Part shown: one piece after another, positions 1 to 10,108 of the stretch
How positions within the stretch are numbered: position 1 is the stretch's first letter
Layout: each line of letters opens with the position of its first letter
NCBI GenBank assembly: GCA_014904985.1
Contig: MU129090.1
Location: forward strand, 63,628 to 127,627
DNA length: 64,000 bases
From: Hydnum rufescens UP504
Lineage: Eukaryota > Basidiomycota > Agaricomycetes > Cantharellales > Hydnaceae
Direction of reading: 5' to 3'
Notes under the pieces: generated by a model
The model's database searches: none
What the model saw: the letters and a program-made list of their open reading frames with translations, nothing else
What the model was told of the DNA's origin: nothing
Translations under genes and position numbers: made by a program

Positions 1-676
1 TCAAACCTTGGATAGGGGTTATCTCCTGGAGACCAACCACAATGATAGTGGGGGAAATATGGACTTTCCCGGCGCCCAGTGCTGATGACGCGGATCGCGT
101 ATTTCGATATGAACGAGGGGCTCAACTCCAAAAATCTTCCTGAACATGCCTTTGTCCCGAAGATACAAGGGAACAAAGCAAAGGTGGGTCCCTATAGAGT
201 GAGGGAGCCAGCGCTAGTGAATTAGAGCTGAGATCGTCAACAATATGGAACCCAGAAATATCCAACCGAGGAACCCGCTTTTGATCGAGGCGGTGGAATT
301 GGAAGATTTTTGGTTCCTACTGAGTACCGTATCGCGGAAAGTGCCATCCGCCGAGTTCACAGGGTAATGCCGGTATCGGTCTTGAGGCCGCCCATCCCTC
401 CGCCCCCTTCTGGGGCTGTGAACAACGAGGCCGGGGGAACGTAAGCGTAAATCGGGTTGGTGGGTCAAATATGACTTTGAGATAGGTGCCTCAATATTGA
501 TGTTATGACACCCGCATACTAGGACTCACTGCGAGGGCTTACAACGACCATCAATTTTGGAAATTGGGATGCTATACCCATTTGAATAAGCTCCTTATTG
601 TAGCATTCAAATCTCTATCACCTTACTCAGGCATTCTCGTGCTTTCGTCGAGATGCTGGGTGCCCTTGGTGTAGAA
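1..676. other. Upstream region without a supportable gene
   Basis: I see no gene here. The open frames are short, have no recognisable family and no convincing intron borders. The right end is the 5' flank of the zinc-cluster transcription factor that starts at 738. Confidence 0.5.
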
Positions 677-683
677 TATAAAA
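677..683 (+). promoter_or_regulatory. TATA box of the Zn2Cys6 factor gene
   Basis: The heptamer TATAAAA lies 55 bases before the chosen ATG at 738, a usual distance for a fungal core promoter with a short leader. Its place just ahead of a well-supported first exon is the main support. Confidence 0.45.
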
Positions 684-737
684 CGGACTAACGCGTCATT
701 CCTGTTCGACATTCCTACCATCCTTGCCAAACGCATA

Positions 738-2978
738 ATGATTGAAGGTGCTCTCTCCCCTGGGTCGGTCAGTCATCACTAAGTATGTTTCGTTCTCTAC
801 TGTTAAACTGAGGCTTCCTTTTAATAGGCATGTCTCCCCTGTCGAGCTAGAAAAACGGTTCGTGAGGCCACCTTTGCTCTCGTATTATCCCCATTTTTTG
901 CTTACTTGGTCGTGCCAGAAATGTGATGGCAAGCAACCTGTATGCGGAAGATGCAAACGACTGGCGAAGTCGTGCTTCTTTGAACGCGATCCCCCAAGAC
1001 CCCTCACACAACGATTACAGGACAGAATCCTCACGTTGGAGGAGGAGATTGCAGCCATTCAACATCAAGCCGAGCCAATCACATTCCCGGATACCTTTCT
1101 TAGGCACCAACTGTTTTCCAGGCGTATCCCACACTCAAACGCGCCGTCTCTATTGCCTATCTTTCCTCTTTCTTCCTTGAAGAGTGGTCCTTCCGGCATT
1201 AGATTCCCGGACCACGCTGAATCACATCCTCTAGAAGCATATGGATCCGTGATTCCGCGTTCAGTGGTCGAAAAGCTTCTGCGTGAATGGGATCCCGCCC
1301 AGGAGATGCCACCAATTCTAAGCGACTACCTGTGCGTTAATGAAGCTCAAGGTGGAGCTCGTTCCCGATTCTTACTCCTCTCTTCCAGTGTGCGCTTGTT
1401 CCTACCACACAGGATACAATTTTATTTCCGCGTGGATGTTTCGTCTCTTCTTAAGGATATCCACCGACCACAATCTGATTCGCGGTGCATACATCCTGCT
1501 CTCCTGAACGCGATGTACCTTGTGGCTTGCTCTATCGCTGGTGGTGACATGTCATCCTACGAAGCAGTATTTCTCCCTCGCGTCCGCAAACACATGCAGC
1601 AATGTCTTGCCTTTGCTGACCGCCTCCTGCACTTCATGTGGGCGTCCATACTTCTGGGATTGTTCTATACTCGTGCTGGGCGCACACTTGAAGCCTATAG
1701 CACAATTTCAGCCACCGTGCGATTCGCCATTGGCTGTGGGGTCGATAGCAAAGGAGAGCGGGAGCATGTCTCTGCGATCCTTCCTCCTGTGATGGACAAG
1801 ATGGACTCTCGGGAACGAGCAAGCATCTGGGGCGCAATTTACCTTTTGGATCGTACTCTCTGCTGTATCGCAAACCTCCCGAGCTCATTGCCACCTGCAG
1901 TATGCCGTTTACCATGTCAGCGCTCTATGAAACGAGCACTCATTATAAGTACAGGCTGTAGAACATGTGCACCGTCTCGCTTTTGGTCAAGAATGGATAG
2001 TAAGTCTTGAACTGTCACTGCCACCGATTTCGTCTTGTCATGGTCATGCGCTATACCTCGCACTCTAGAGCTCTTCTGGAGAATATGATGATTGTGGCTT
2101 GTATCATCGAACGGATGTGCCGAATCAAGATCTTGGAACGTTTGATGTGACTGCTAACACCGAGATTTGCCTTCGAGTCAAGATTTTCTGTCTCCTCGAG
2201 AGTATCCAGAACCTGGGTGCCTCCGAAGGTCCGTCTTTCATCGCTGCTTCATCATCTATCTCATCAAATTCATAACGCATAGTATCGACCCCCCTATTTT
2301 GGAGCACATGCAACGCCCTTGCTGCAGCTATTTCCGTTTATCAACGAACCCTACCCCCCGTGGACGGCGATACCAGCCTTGCGCCTGCGGAGTACAGAAA
2401 ACCGCTCAGGGTCAATCCCCACAACTTTACTCCGAGGATACTGCGGTGTGCGGCTACCATCGCGCTACAGCGCCTGTTAGAAGGTCAAGGATGTCCCCAG
2501 ACATTCGACATGGCCGTGGACGCCGCGCACGAAATGGCAGAATTGACCAAGGTGATCCACGGCACCGCTGCCGATGGATCAATTTCACTTGTTTACGCTG
2601 ACATTTCTTTAATGGTCCGTATCTTCTTCTTTCTGTTTCCTAGAGCCGAAAGCTGTGGTTGATTGTTGAGCCTATGTAATTTCTGATCAAACTAGGCACA
2701 CCTGTATACTGCGTGCGATGTCCTCATTCGTGAGATCACGCGACTGCATAGACTGGGCGTGCAAGAACACGAGACTCGTCTATACATGGCTAACCATAGC
2801 TTGCTGAGGGTTATGGACACGCTCCTTGAACTCTCGAAAGTGTTTCCTGGTTGGGGTACGCCTCTTTGCCATCATTTGTAATTGAAACTCATCATTACTG
2901 ATGAATAATTTTCTACTACTAGTTTCCGGTGCCAATACCCTTCGCGATTGTCTTCTGCAAAGTCATATTTCTGGCTGA
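738..2978 (+). CDS. Zn(II)2Cys6 fungal transcription factor
   Basis: Nuclear DNA-binding regulator of the Gal4-like zinc-cluster class. I join nine exons: 738-767, 828-857, 919-1331, 1389-1899, 1955-1999, 2069-2228, 2283-2614, 2696-2855 and 2923-2978, giving about 578 residues with every border GT-AG and in phase. The zinc cluster spans exons 2 and 3 and has the exact spacing C-x2-C-x6-C-x6-C-x2-C-x6-C at about residues 12-38 (ACLPCRARKT followed by KCDGKQPVCGRCKRLAKSC). An Arg/Pro linker and a short coiled coil (LEEEIAAIQ) follow. The middle (HPALLNAMYL, ASILLGLFYTRAGRTLEAYS, RASIWGAIYLLDR) matches the fungal-specific transcription factor domain that follows zinc clusters. The start is the ATG just upstream of the cluster, 55 bases after a TATA box. 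Its target genes cannot be read from the sequence. Confidence 0.9.
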
Positions 2979-4988
2979 AAATTCCAGAGTCTAGATGTGC
3001 CGATATAACTAGATAGCACTACTCCGGCCGCATAGCACCCTTGCATACCCCTGTTTATTCTCTCTCGAATTTTGTCATATTGGACTATTCTCAAGCCGGA
3101 CTCTTCTAATACTGCACATGGACTCGGATGATTATGCTTACTGTATCACTCTTAATTGTATGTAGGCTATTTAGGTTTCACCAAAGGCCCCCTCCGTCTT
3201 CAATAACAGAGATACGAGCGCCTCTGCTAATAGAATAGGCGGGCTATTCAATTCTTGTGGATGCGCCCAAATTGAGCTTGGACTTCACTCCAAGGTTTCT
3301 TCCAGCCGTCCATGAACAATTAAAGGGGGGAGATGGGCTGAAACGACCACGGGCAGACTCGATGAAATGATGGGGGGATATTTTCATCGAACTTTCCTCA
3401 TTTTAATCCCCCTGAGGGTCAGGTAGACACTACCTGTATTTGACTTGGACCGCCTTGTGGTCAAGGTGCGACGAGACCGTAAATACAAGTTAAACAGCGA
3501 GCACCATCACGTCGTAGCATGTTGAGACGGAGATACACCTGATTACATAGCGTATATACTTAGTGTCTCTCTCCTACATGTGCGTACAGCTCGCCGAGCA
3601 CCGTTGCTCATTATAGCAACCAGATAAATGCAAGATATCCCTATGCGTGCACCTATACATCATATTTCCCACACATCCCCCCAGCCACTCGGGGTGTTAG
3701 GATGCATGCGGAGATCCATTTGCCGTTCGGACATGAATAGTCAAGAGATGAGAACCAGTGCTTAGCCGAAGGGTGCTGAGAGGCCTGCGCACCTGCAATG
3801 ATCATGATCTTTTGCGCTCTAGGCAATACTGTACAGTGTCCATTTTTTAATTCTTCAAATGAGTGCCTTAGAACAAGGGTTGACTCCACATGGGATATAA
3901 GAACCACATAAAAGCTTCACCCTTGGCATTATTGTGAACGATGAGACACATTGGATGCTCTGGATGAAGAGAAGCCGACAGTGTTATATACAAAAGAAAA
4001 ATCACAGATTGTTGTACACGAATTTAAGTTGTTTGGGGCCTGGCGCACTCGGAACATATTGTACAATAAACGAGCCAAAGAAAGGGAACAAAACCTAAAG
4101 GAAGGTTAAAGTGGGAGGCCATGCAAATTTGTGGAAAGGGGAAGTAGATGACGATGAAAGCAGACGAAACAATGGACGGTATCGAAGAAGACAAGAGGAA
4201 ACCATCTGATGGGCGAGTACCACCCGCTATACCCACCATCATAAATAAGAACAAGATCGAGAAATATAATATGTGAACGGATCGATGATGTACAAGTACG
4301 AGTCCTTTTATCCTGTTGGAATCCATAGTGTGCGGGTGTGTGGGGGTCGGGAGCCAGGGTTGAGAGACCGTAGACATGCGGGGAGAAGACTGCAGCCTTG
4401 GATTGAAGGTCGTGGTGGTGCTGAGGGATGCTTGACAATAACGGTGATGGGAGGCGACAGTAGGGCAGGCACGATGGCGGCAGCGACAAGAATGAATAGT
4501 ACAAGATGATGGAGAGGGAAGGTGAAACAAGGAAGCGACAGAAAGAAGGGGGAGAGGAATGCTAAAATGCCATTGAATGAACGTGCGATGCAAATGCAGG
4601 GGTTGAAAAAATGAAGTTGCCCAGAGGGAGAGAATGAATGAGAATGAATCAGACAACCAAGAAGTGATGGTACGATGACACCTATAGTCCATAGGGGGCA
4701 GGTCGCAGATAAATAGATAAAAAGAAGGGATCGATGATGGTGAAACAGGAGCGTACAAAGAGACAGACAAACGGTCGGAGACAAGGGTGGACGATACAAA
4801 GGGTCGCTACAACGGTCGTAAGTTCAGAATAATTATTCGTTTCGATGGCCTCGGCGCGGTGGAGAAAGGATAGGGTGTATGCGGAAGATCGAGCTTGGCT
4901 GGAAACGTCATTTCAGCATAGCCCCCATTGTGTATCGGGGTTGCTGAGCAGATGAACAAGAGTGAGGGGACGAGGAACTGCGTCAATC
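2979..4988. other. Intergenic region between the TF and the C2H2 gene
   Basis: Two convergent genes end at its edges (stop at 2978 on + and at 4989 on -). The long minus-strand frame at 4024-4770 is a run of Ser, Pro, Phe and His with no domain, lies just past the stop of the C2H2 gene, and is better read as its 3' untranslated region. No tRNA, repeat or gene is evident. Confidence 0.5.
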
Positions 4989-6320
4989 TCACAGTTCCAT
5001 ATCCATGGCCATTCCATGATATTCCCACTCTTCACTGCCATCCACAGTCTCTTCATCGTCATCCCTCAGGCCTCGTTCCTCCTCCTCCTCCTCCTCGTCA
5101 ACGGAAGACGAGGGCGCGAGGGAGTGCTGTCGAGTATGATAACGGACGCTACTCGAATGGGGAACCGAGAGCCCTATGGATAACGGCGGTACGGCAGGAC
5201 CCATAGGTCTAGACTCAATAATAGCGTAAGACGGAGAGGGTGAGTGGACAGGGGCAACTGCGGGAGTTTTTGCTTTGGTCTTGGCCTCGGGTGCCGACGT
5301 GACCACGTTTGATGGAGCAGCAAGAACTTGCGATTGGGCAATGGGTCGCGATCGCGAACGAGTTTGCATACCCACAATCTCGTCTGATGGGGACGAGGAT
5401 GGTTCCTTGGAGGGAGGCACCGTAATCTTCTCTCCTCCGTCCTCTTCCTCGCCCTCAATATCGATGTCCTCAACAACTTCCACATCATCATCCACATCTC
5501 CGGGGGAGTAAGACGAGAGAAGTGAAGTGGATAAGCCAAGGAGCATGCCTGATGTTGTCGTGTAGGGCAATGGTAACGCGCCACCTGAGACGAAATAGGG
5601 CCATAAAGATCTATCTTCTGGTAGACTAGTCCCACACGAGTAGTCGCCCTCGGTGGCCTCCGAATCATCCTCTGTGGAATTGCTGTGCAGGGTGGAGTCA
5701 GAAGAAAGGGACACAGCTGTGGATGAAGTGGAATATGATGAAGAGCCCGAAGAGGAAATTGGAGAGGCAGACTTTGCACGTTGGTGTCGGGGAATAGGCG
5801 GCGATATATGGGAAAGGATTGCAGCGGCCTAGGAGAGGGTAAGGCCGATGGGAGAGGACATAATGGTCGGTGCACACCTCTAGAAGCTGAACTTGCTGGT
5901 GCTTTGAGAGAAGGAATTTGGAGGCCTCTCGCCAGTGCGGGCTATGCTCCCATCTGTGCTTTACGAGGCTAGGGTGGGGGATTTAAACTATGCATCACGG
6001 ATGACTGTGCGGAGAGCATACCAGCTTGGATGGCGATAGACTTTCGCGCAGCTCTCGCATTTGAAGGTCTGGCCTTCTTCTTGTTCTGGCGGAGAGAGAG
6101 GGTGAGAGCACTTGGGGTGTCGAGAGGAGATGTGCGAGGAAGGAGAGCGACCGCTGCAGCGGCAGTAGCATCGTCTCTTCTCCTGCGGGCCTGATTAGCA
6201 CTGGAGAGACGGCGGGAGGAGGTGGGCAGACGAGGCAGGGAGACAGCGATATCGGAGAAATCGTTGAGTGGATTGTGGATGCGATGAGTGGAGTAGGAGA
6301 CATGGTCACTGACGATGAGC
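4989..6320 (-). CDS. C2H2-type zinc-finger protein of the basidiomycete KCESC/KHRWEH family
   Basis: Probable nuclear nucleic-acid-binding protein. Three exons are clear: one ending at 6022, then 5878-5968 and 4989-5828, with introns 5969-6021 and 5829-5877. The finger is split by the first intron: FKCESCAKVYRHPSC joins LVKHRWEHSPHWREASKF, giving C-x2-C plus the H-x4-H pair. A conserved helix (LLSKHQQVQLLEAAAIL) follows, interrupted by the second intron, then a Ser-rich tail of about 280 residues with an acidic stretch near 5450-5510 and a Glu run near 5080. Splicing rebuilds the conserved block exactly, so these borders are firm. The 5' end is not: no ATG lies in frame after the stop near 6332, so a further short first exon upstream (possibly near 6400-6441) is likely. 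The C-terminal region is low in complexity. The function beyond a zinc finger is unknown to me. Confidence 0.8.
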
Positions 6321-7549
6321 AGGAGTAGATGGATTCAAAATTATTTGGGAAACGACAGCCACTGTCACAATTGTCACATCTTAATCCCGCTAACACCGCC
6401 CTCCGGCGTTTCCTCCGTCCGCTATCTCCTAGCCCAGACACATCCGGGGACTTGCCGGTTGGTTACCATCAAGAAACACTACAGTACAGCTCAAACAGTT
6501 TTGGACCGCCGCGCCTCCGTAGCAACAGAAAGCGACGACGCTAATTCTCTCCCAAGAAAGACGACGATCGCAGCCGGCATCACCACCCAAAGTCTAAGCA
6601 AAGGGGTCATTAGGGGTCCGCATTCTCCAAAGCAGGCATGCTTACCCCTGGGCAGAACAAGTCAGACTCGATCAAAGCATTCGAAGGCAAGAAGGAGTGT
6701 GACTCACATTTGGAAATAGATACAACACAATAAACGTCGAGGCAGGATTATGGCCGGAGGAGCACCATCCACAGAAGTAATCTTGCAATCCGTACAACAC
6801 AGTCTTGGAAAGTGTCATCACAGCGGCAGTAAATCCGAGCAACGGGGAGATAGGCGATGGCGAAATATGTCGGGTAAACAGGTAGCACCACTAAATACAA
6901 GTTGCATAAACGACGTGACCTGGGCTCGGAGAATTTCGGACTAACGTTTAGGGCCGTTTCCACAATGTTCATGAGTGCTGCAAGCCAAGAATCTCCAGTT
7001 GGAGGAGGGACAAGTATCCCGTGGCGATGGTACGTACCTTGAGCACTTGGGAAACCATCTTTGGATTCCCATGCACGAAGCCCATAGAGCTATGGAGGCA
7101 GGGTCAATCCACGGAGAACACAATGTACGAGACAAAAGCAAAAGAAAAAACACGAACATGGTCTATGGTGGCATACAGAGCGTAAGGTTTCCATATCCAG
7201 TGCAGGTCACCTCCCACCATGGACCGTGGCCTAGATGTGGCCATAGCCTCAGCATACGGGCCTCAACAACCTGTTGAGACACCGAAGAAGCCCCTACCTC
7301 AACAACAGATAACTAACATCCCAGAGGACGAACAAAGAGGAGAGAAAGAACCACAACGAAATCCAGGTGGGTGTTGGAGATAATCGGAGGGGCCGATTGG
7401 CTGTAGATGCCATAGGTGCTCCAAACTATTTTGGCACTGATCCTCGAACTTCGACAGTAGGACGGACGATACAATTGATACGAACTATTGCATATGGGTC
7501 ATATATCTCCAGATCTAGTCTCGTAACCAGACCGGAGCTACTCCAGATT
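6321..7549. other. Intergenic region
   Basis: It probably contains the unresolved first exon and promoter of the C2H2 gene at its left end. The rest has only short frames without family features. The last part (7508-7549) carries an extra direct copy of the sequence that starts the inverted-repeat element at 7550. Confidence 0.4.
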
Positions 7550-7744
7550 TAGTCTCGTCACCAGACCCTCTTATCAGAGGGTCTGCAGTCTTGACTTTCC
7601 GCCCCCTCCGGATGTAAACCGAGAATTTGGCGCACTAGTTTTGACACATTCGGATCCAATCGGAGATCACGCCTCGCCCGACAACTCGGCGGCAGATCAG
7701 GAGGGTGTTATATACGTATAAAATAGCCATGAACTATGTCATCT

Positions 7745-7830
7745 GTGTAGTGTGGTAGGTAATGGTCATAGGACTGAGTGTAGGTTTTGTTGTGCCCCTG
7801 GTTCAAACCCCACCGAAGTTGAAGTTTTCC
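7745..7830 (+). other. tRNA-like segment (possible SINE head)
   Basis: The segment has a B-box-like GGTTCAAACCCC at about 7800 and an A-box-like TGTGGTAGG about 45 bases upstream, the spacing of an internal RNA polymerase III promoter. It does not fold into a convincing cloverleaf by eye, so it looks like a decayed tRNA-derived SINE head inside the 7550-8508 element rather than a working tRNA. Confidence 0.3.
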
Positions 7831-8230
7831 GCAAGTTCGAATTAAGCGCTCACGCGGTACTCCGGCTTGCACCATGCAAAACTCTTGTGCTATGGTAAGG
7901 GGTCATCTACATGGTATTCTGTCCTCTCTCCCCCTACCTCCGTAGTCACGCACGCAAGAAGGTGGAAATTTCCTTTTTCGGAATTCTGGAGAATCTTCTC
8001 CAAACCTGCTCAAGCTTGTTAAATAACTTAAAATATATAATTTACGAACTATTTACTTATGTTTCTGCTACCTAAAGATCATATCTAGCAACTTATCCAT
8101 CCTCAACTTGTGCCGGCGTTGAGTTATTTCCGGTTTTGCATCCGGATGGTGTTGAGTCGCGTTCAAAATAAATCGCGCCGAATTCTGGGTTCTCGGTTTT
8201 ACATCCGGAGGGGGCGGAAAGTACTCAACT

Positions 8231-8481
8231 GAGGGTCTGGTACAATGGGGAGTTCCGTTGAATTGGGCAACATGCTTCCGAAACTGCCCGTTTTGGCCTG
8301 GCATTTTGGCTGGTTTTGAAATGAAAATTATATTACTGTATTAATTTAGAGTACGGTCTCCATCAATGCATTTCAAGATCAGCCAGTGTTAACGGCTATC
8401 CCCGACCAAGACTTTTTATGATTGGCTGGACCGGAAGCATGTTGCCCAATTCAACGGAACTCCCCATTGTACCAGACCCTC
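8231..8481. repeat. 251-bp inner MITE with 50-bp perfect inverted ends
   Basis: Bases 8231-8280 are the exact reverse complement of 8432-8481. The 151-base interior has no coding potential. Its ends overlap the right terminal repeat of the outer element by nine bases (CAGACCCTC), so it probably arose by insertion into, or duplication from, that terminus. Confidence 0.8.
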
Positions 8482-8759
8482 TGATAAGAGGGTCTGGTGA
8501 CGAGACTACTCCAGATCTGCCCTAGGGGCCCAAATCGCGACTTGCCGAGAGTGCCAGGCACAAACAAAAGCATATTATTTCTGAAGTGCGTTAAGGGTAT
8601 CAGTCTCTTAAACTCTGTTTCACCATTGCGGAGAAACGCTGGTAGTCCGAATGGAGAGAAGTGGATTGGGATCAGAGAAGTGAAGAAACACGTATCGACC
8701 CAATTGCGAAAGGAATTAACTCTTACATACTAACTCTTTAATAAAACACGCCCACGTTG

Positions 8760-10108
8760 TCAATGCTTCTTAGCATTCGTAGCCACGACCGGCTGCTGGT
8801 GCTGCAACTGCCGTTGCTGCTGGGCTTCTGCAGCCAGGACTTCCTCCAGACGCTCTTCTAGACCCTTCCCGAGTCCCTCCCGTTCCCATTCCCCACCATC
8901 ATCCTTCCCCCATCCCACATTTGTATTCCCTACAGCACCAGGAGGGCTGATACGGCCGCGCGAAGGGCTCGCGTACCCTGAGACGGGAGCGACGTGAGGG
9001 GGTGGCTCGATGCTCGCAGGAGACGTAATGGAAGACAGTGGGGCAGCAGACATGGGTGTGGATACAAGAAGGTCCTAGAATCAATAGTTTCGTACAATAT
9101 TAACACCCACATCTCACAACAAATGAATCTTCTTGGGATTTTGGGGGAAATATACTCACGTGATAGGAGATGAACGAAAGGTGCTTGTTCGCAGTAGTTG
9201 GAGAGGATAAGCTCGACACGTCGTCACCAGTAGGGTGACCTGATAAGGAGGACTGGGATTTCCGAGGACGGGGGATTGGACCAGAGGAAGCGCTCGGGGT
9301 ATTCGAATCATGACGTAGAGAAGCAGAATCCGTTCCGGCGGTCATTAGGAGTCCTTCCACACTGGCCGAGTCCTCTTTTCGCGTGGCCTTTACTGGCGTT
9401 GCATCAGGAGAGATAGATGAACTAGCTCCGGCCGCTAATGCTCCTGGTGGTGTGGTAGCGAGTCGATCGAGGATAAAGGGACGCAAGACCGGGCTTGAAC
9501 CTGTGACCGACGGAGGACTAGGGCTTCGGCTCATGCTCCGAGGGGTGGTCATGCCGGACAGCATCATCCCAGCTGGGGCCGTAGTAGACGCAGGCGAAAT
9601 CACGCTGATCTCCTCATCAAAGATGCTAGAACGTTTGGCACTGGTGGGAATTTCTACGTTGGAATTGACGGACGGCGAAAGCGTAAGGGCGGAGACCGCA
9701 GAAGCGAGCACAGAGGGAACAGAGGAGTCAACTGGCTCGTGTGTCTGGGCTCGCGAAATGTGATGTGCATCGAACTTCTGTGGGGATGTTTGGAAGGAGA
9801 TGGGTTCAATATCACGCTCGAATATTGCAGATGACGACGAATGCCTGTTATAAGCATTCGATTCGGATGAATGGGAGACCTGGTTAATATGCGGATGCCA
9901 CATACACTGATGTAGGGGAAGATGGGATTGAGGAGGGGCGAGAGCGGGCCCCCGAAGTAACTGGTATTAGGGGCTGAGGGCTCGAACGCCTGGGCGTCAA
10001 ATGTGTGGCAGATGGTTGTGGTGCAGGACCTTTGGACGATGGAACAGAGAGTGTGATAGTGGGCTGGGAGGTTATGCGTCGAAGTTCGGGGACTATTGGT
10101 ACAGTCAT
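8760..10108 (-). CDS. Conserved fungal Ser/Pro-rich protein, function unknown
   Basis: Three exons, 9906-10108, 9160-9844 and 8760-9074, with GT-AG introns of 61 and 85 bases, join in phase to about 400 residues starting MTVPIVPELRRI. The body is disordered and rich in Ser, Pro and Thr. The C-terminus has the recognisable conserved part: the intron at 9075-9159 splices FISYH to DLLVSTP, followed by EPPPHVAPVSG and the motif GEWEREGLGKGLEERLEEVL before a Gln-rich end. From memory this C-terminal motif set recurs in uncharacterised proteins across ascomycetes and basidiomycetes, but I cannot give a function. The first ATG of the 5' exon was taken as start. A further upstream exon is possible. 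Repeated Ser-Pro and Arg-x-x-Ser sites suggest phosphorylation control (inference). Confidence 0.75.

Larger units (their letters stand above)
7550..8508. mobile_element. Non-autonomous inverted-repeat element (MITE-like, nested)
   Basis: A 36-base terminal inverted repeat is perfect between 7550-7585 and 8473-8508. Each copy contains an inner hairpin (CAGACCCTCT, TATC, AGAGGGTCTG). A second, imperfect inverted pair lies inside, at 7595-7633 and 8175-8221. The octamer CTCCAGAT occurs at 7541-7548 and again at 8509-8516, which would fit an 8-bp target duplication of hAT type. However, the same octamer with part of the repeat also occurs at 7508-7534, so the duplication is not certain. There is no transposase frame, so it is non-autonomous. 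Confidence 0.75.

Noticed and set aside
4106..4504. Hydrophobic stretches suggesting a membrane protein on the minus strand
   Set aside because: They arise from pyrimidine-rich DNA in the 3' flank of the C2H2 gene and are not continuous in one frame.
4024..4770. A 248-residue minus-strand open frame
   Set aside because: It is Ser/Pro/Phe/His-rich with no domain, overlaps other frames of equal length and lies just past the stop of the C2H2 gene. It reads as 3' untranslated sequence.
9383..9763. A 126-residue plus-strand frame
   Set aside because: It is the antisense shadow of the long Ser/Pro-rich exon 9160-9844, whose splice borders and C-terminal motif support the minus strand.
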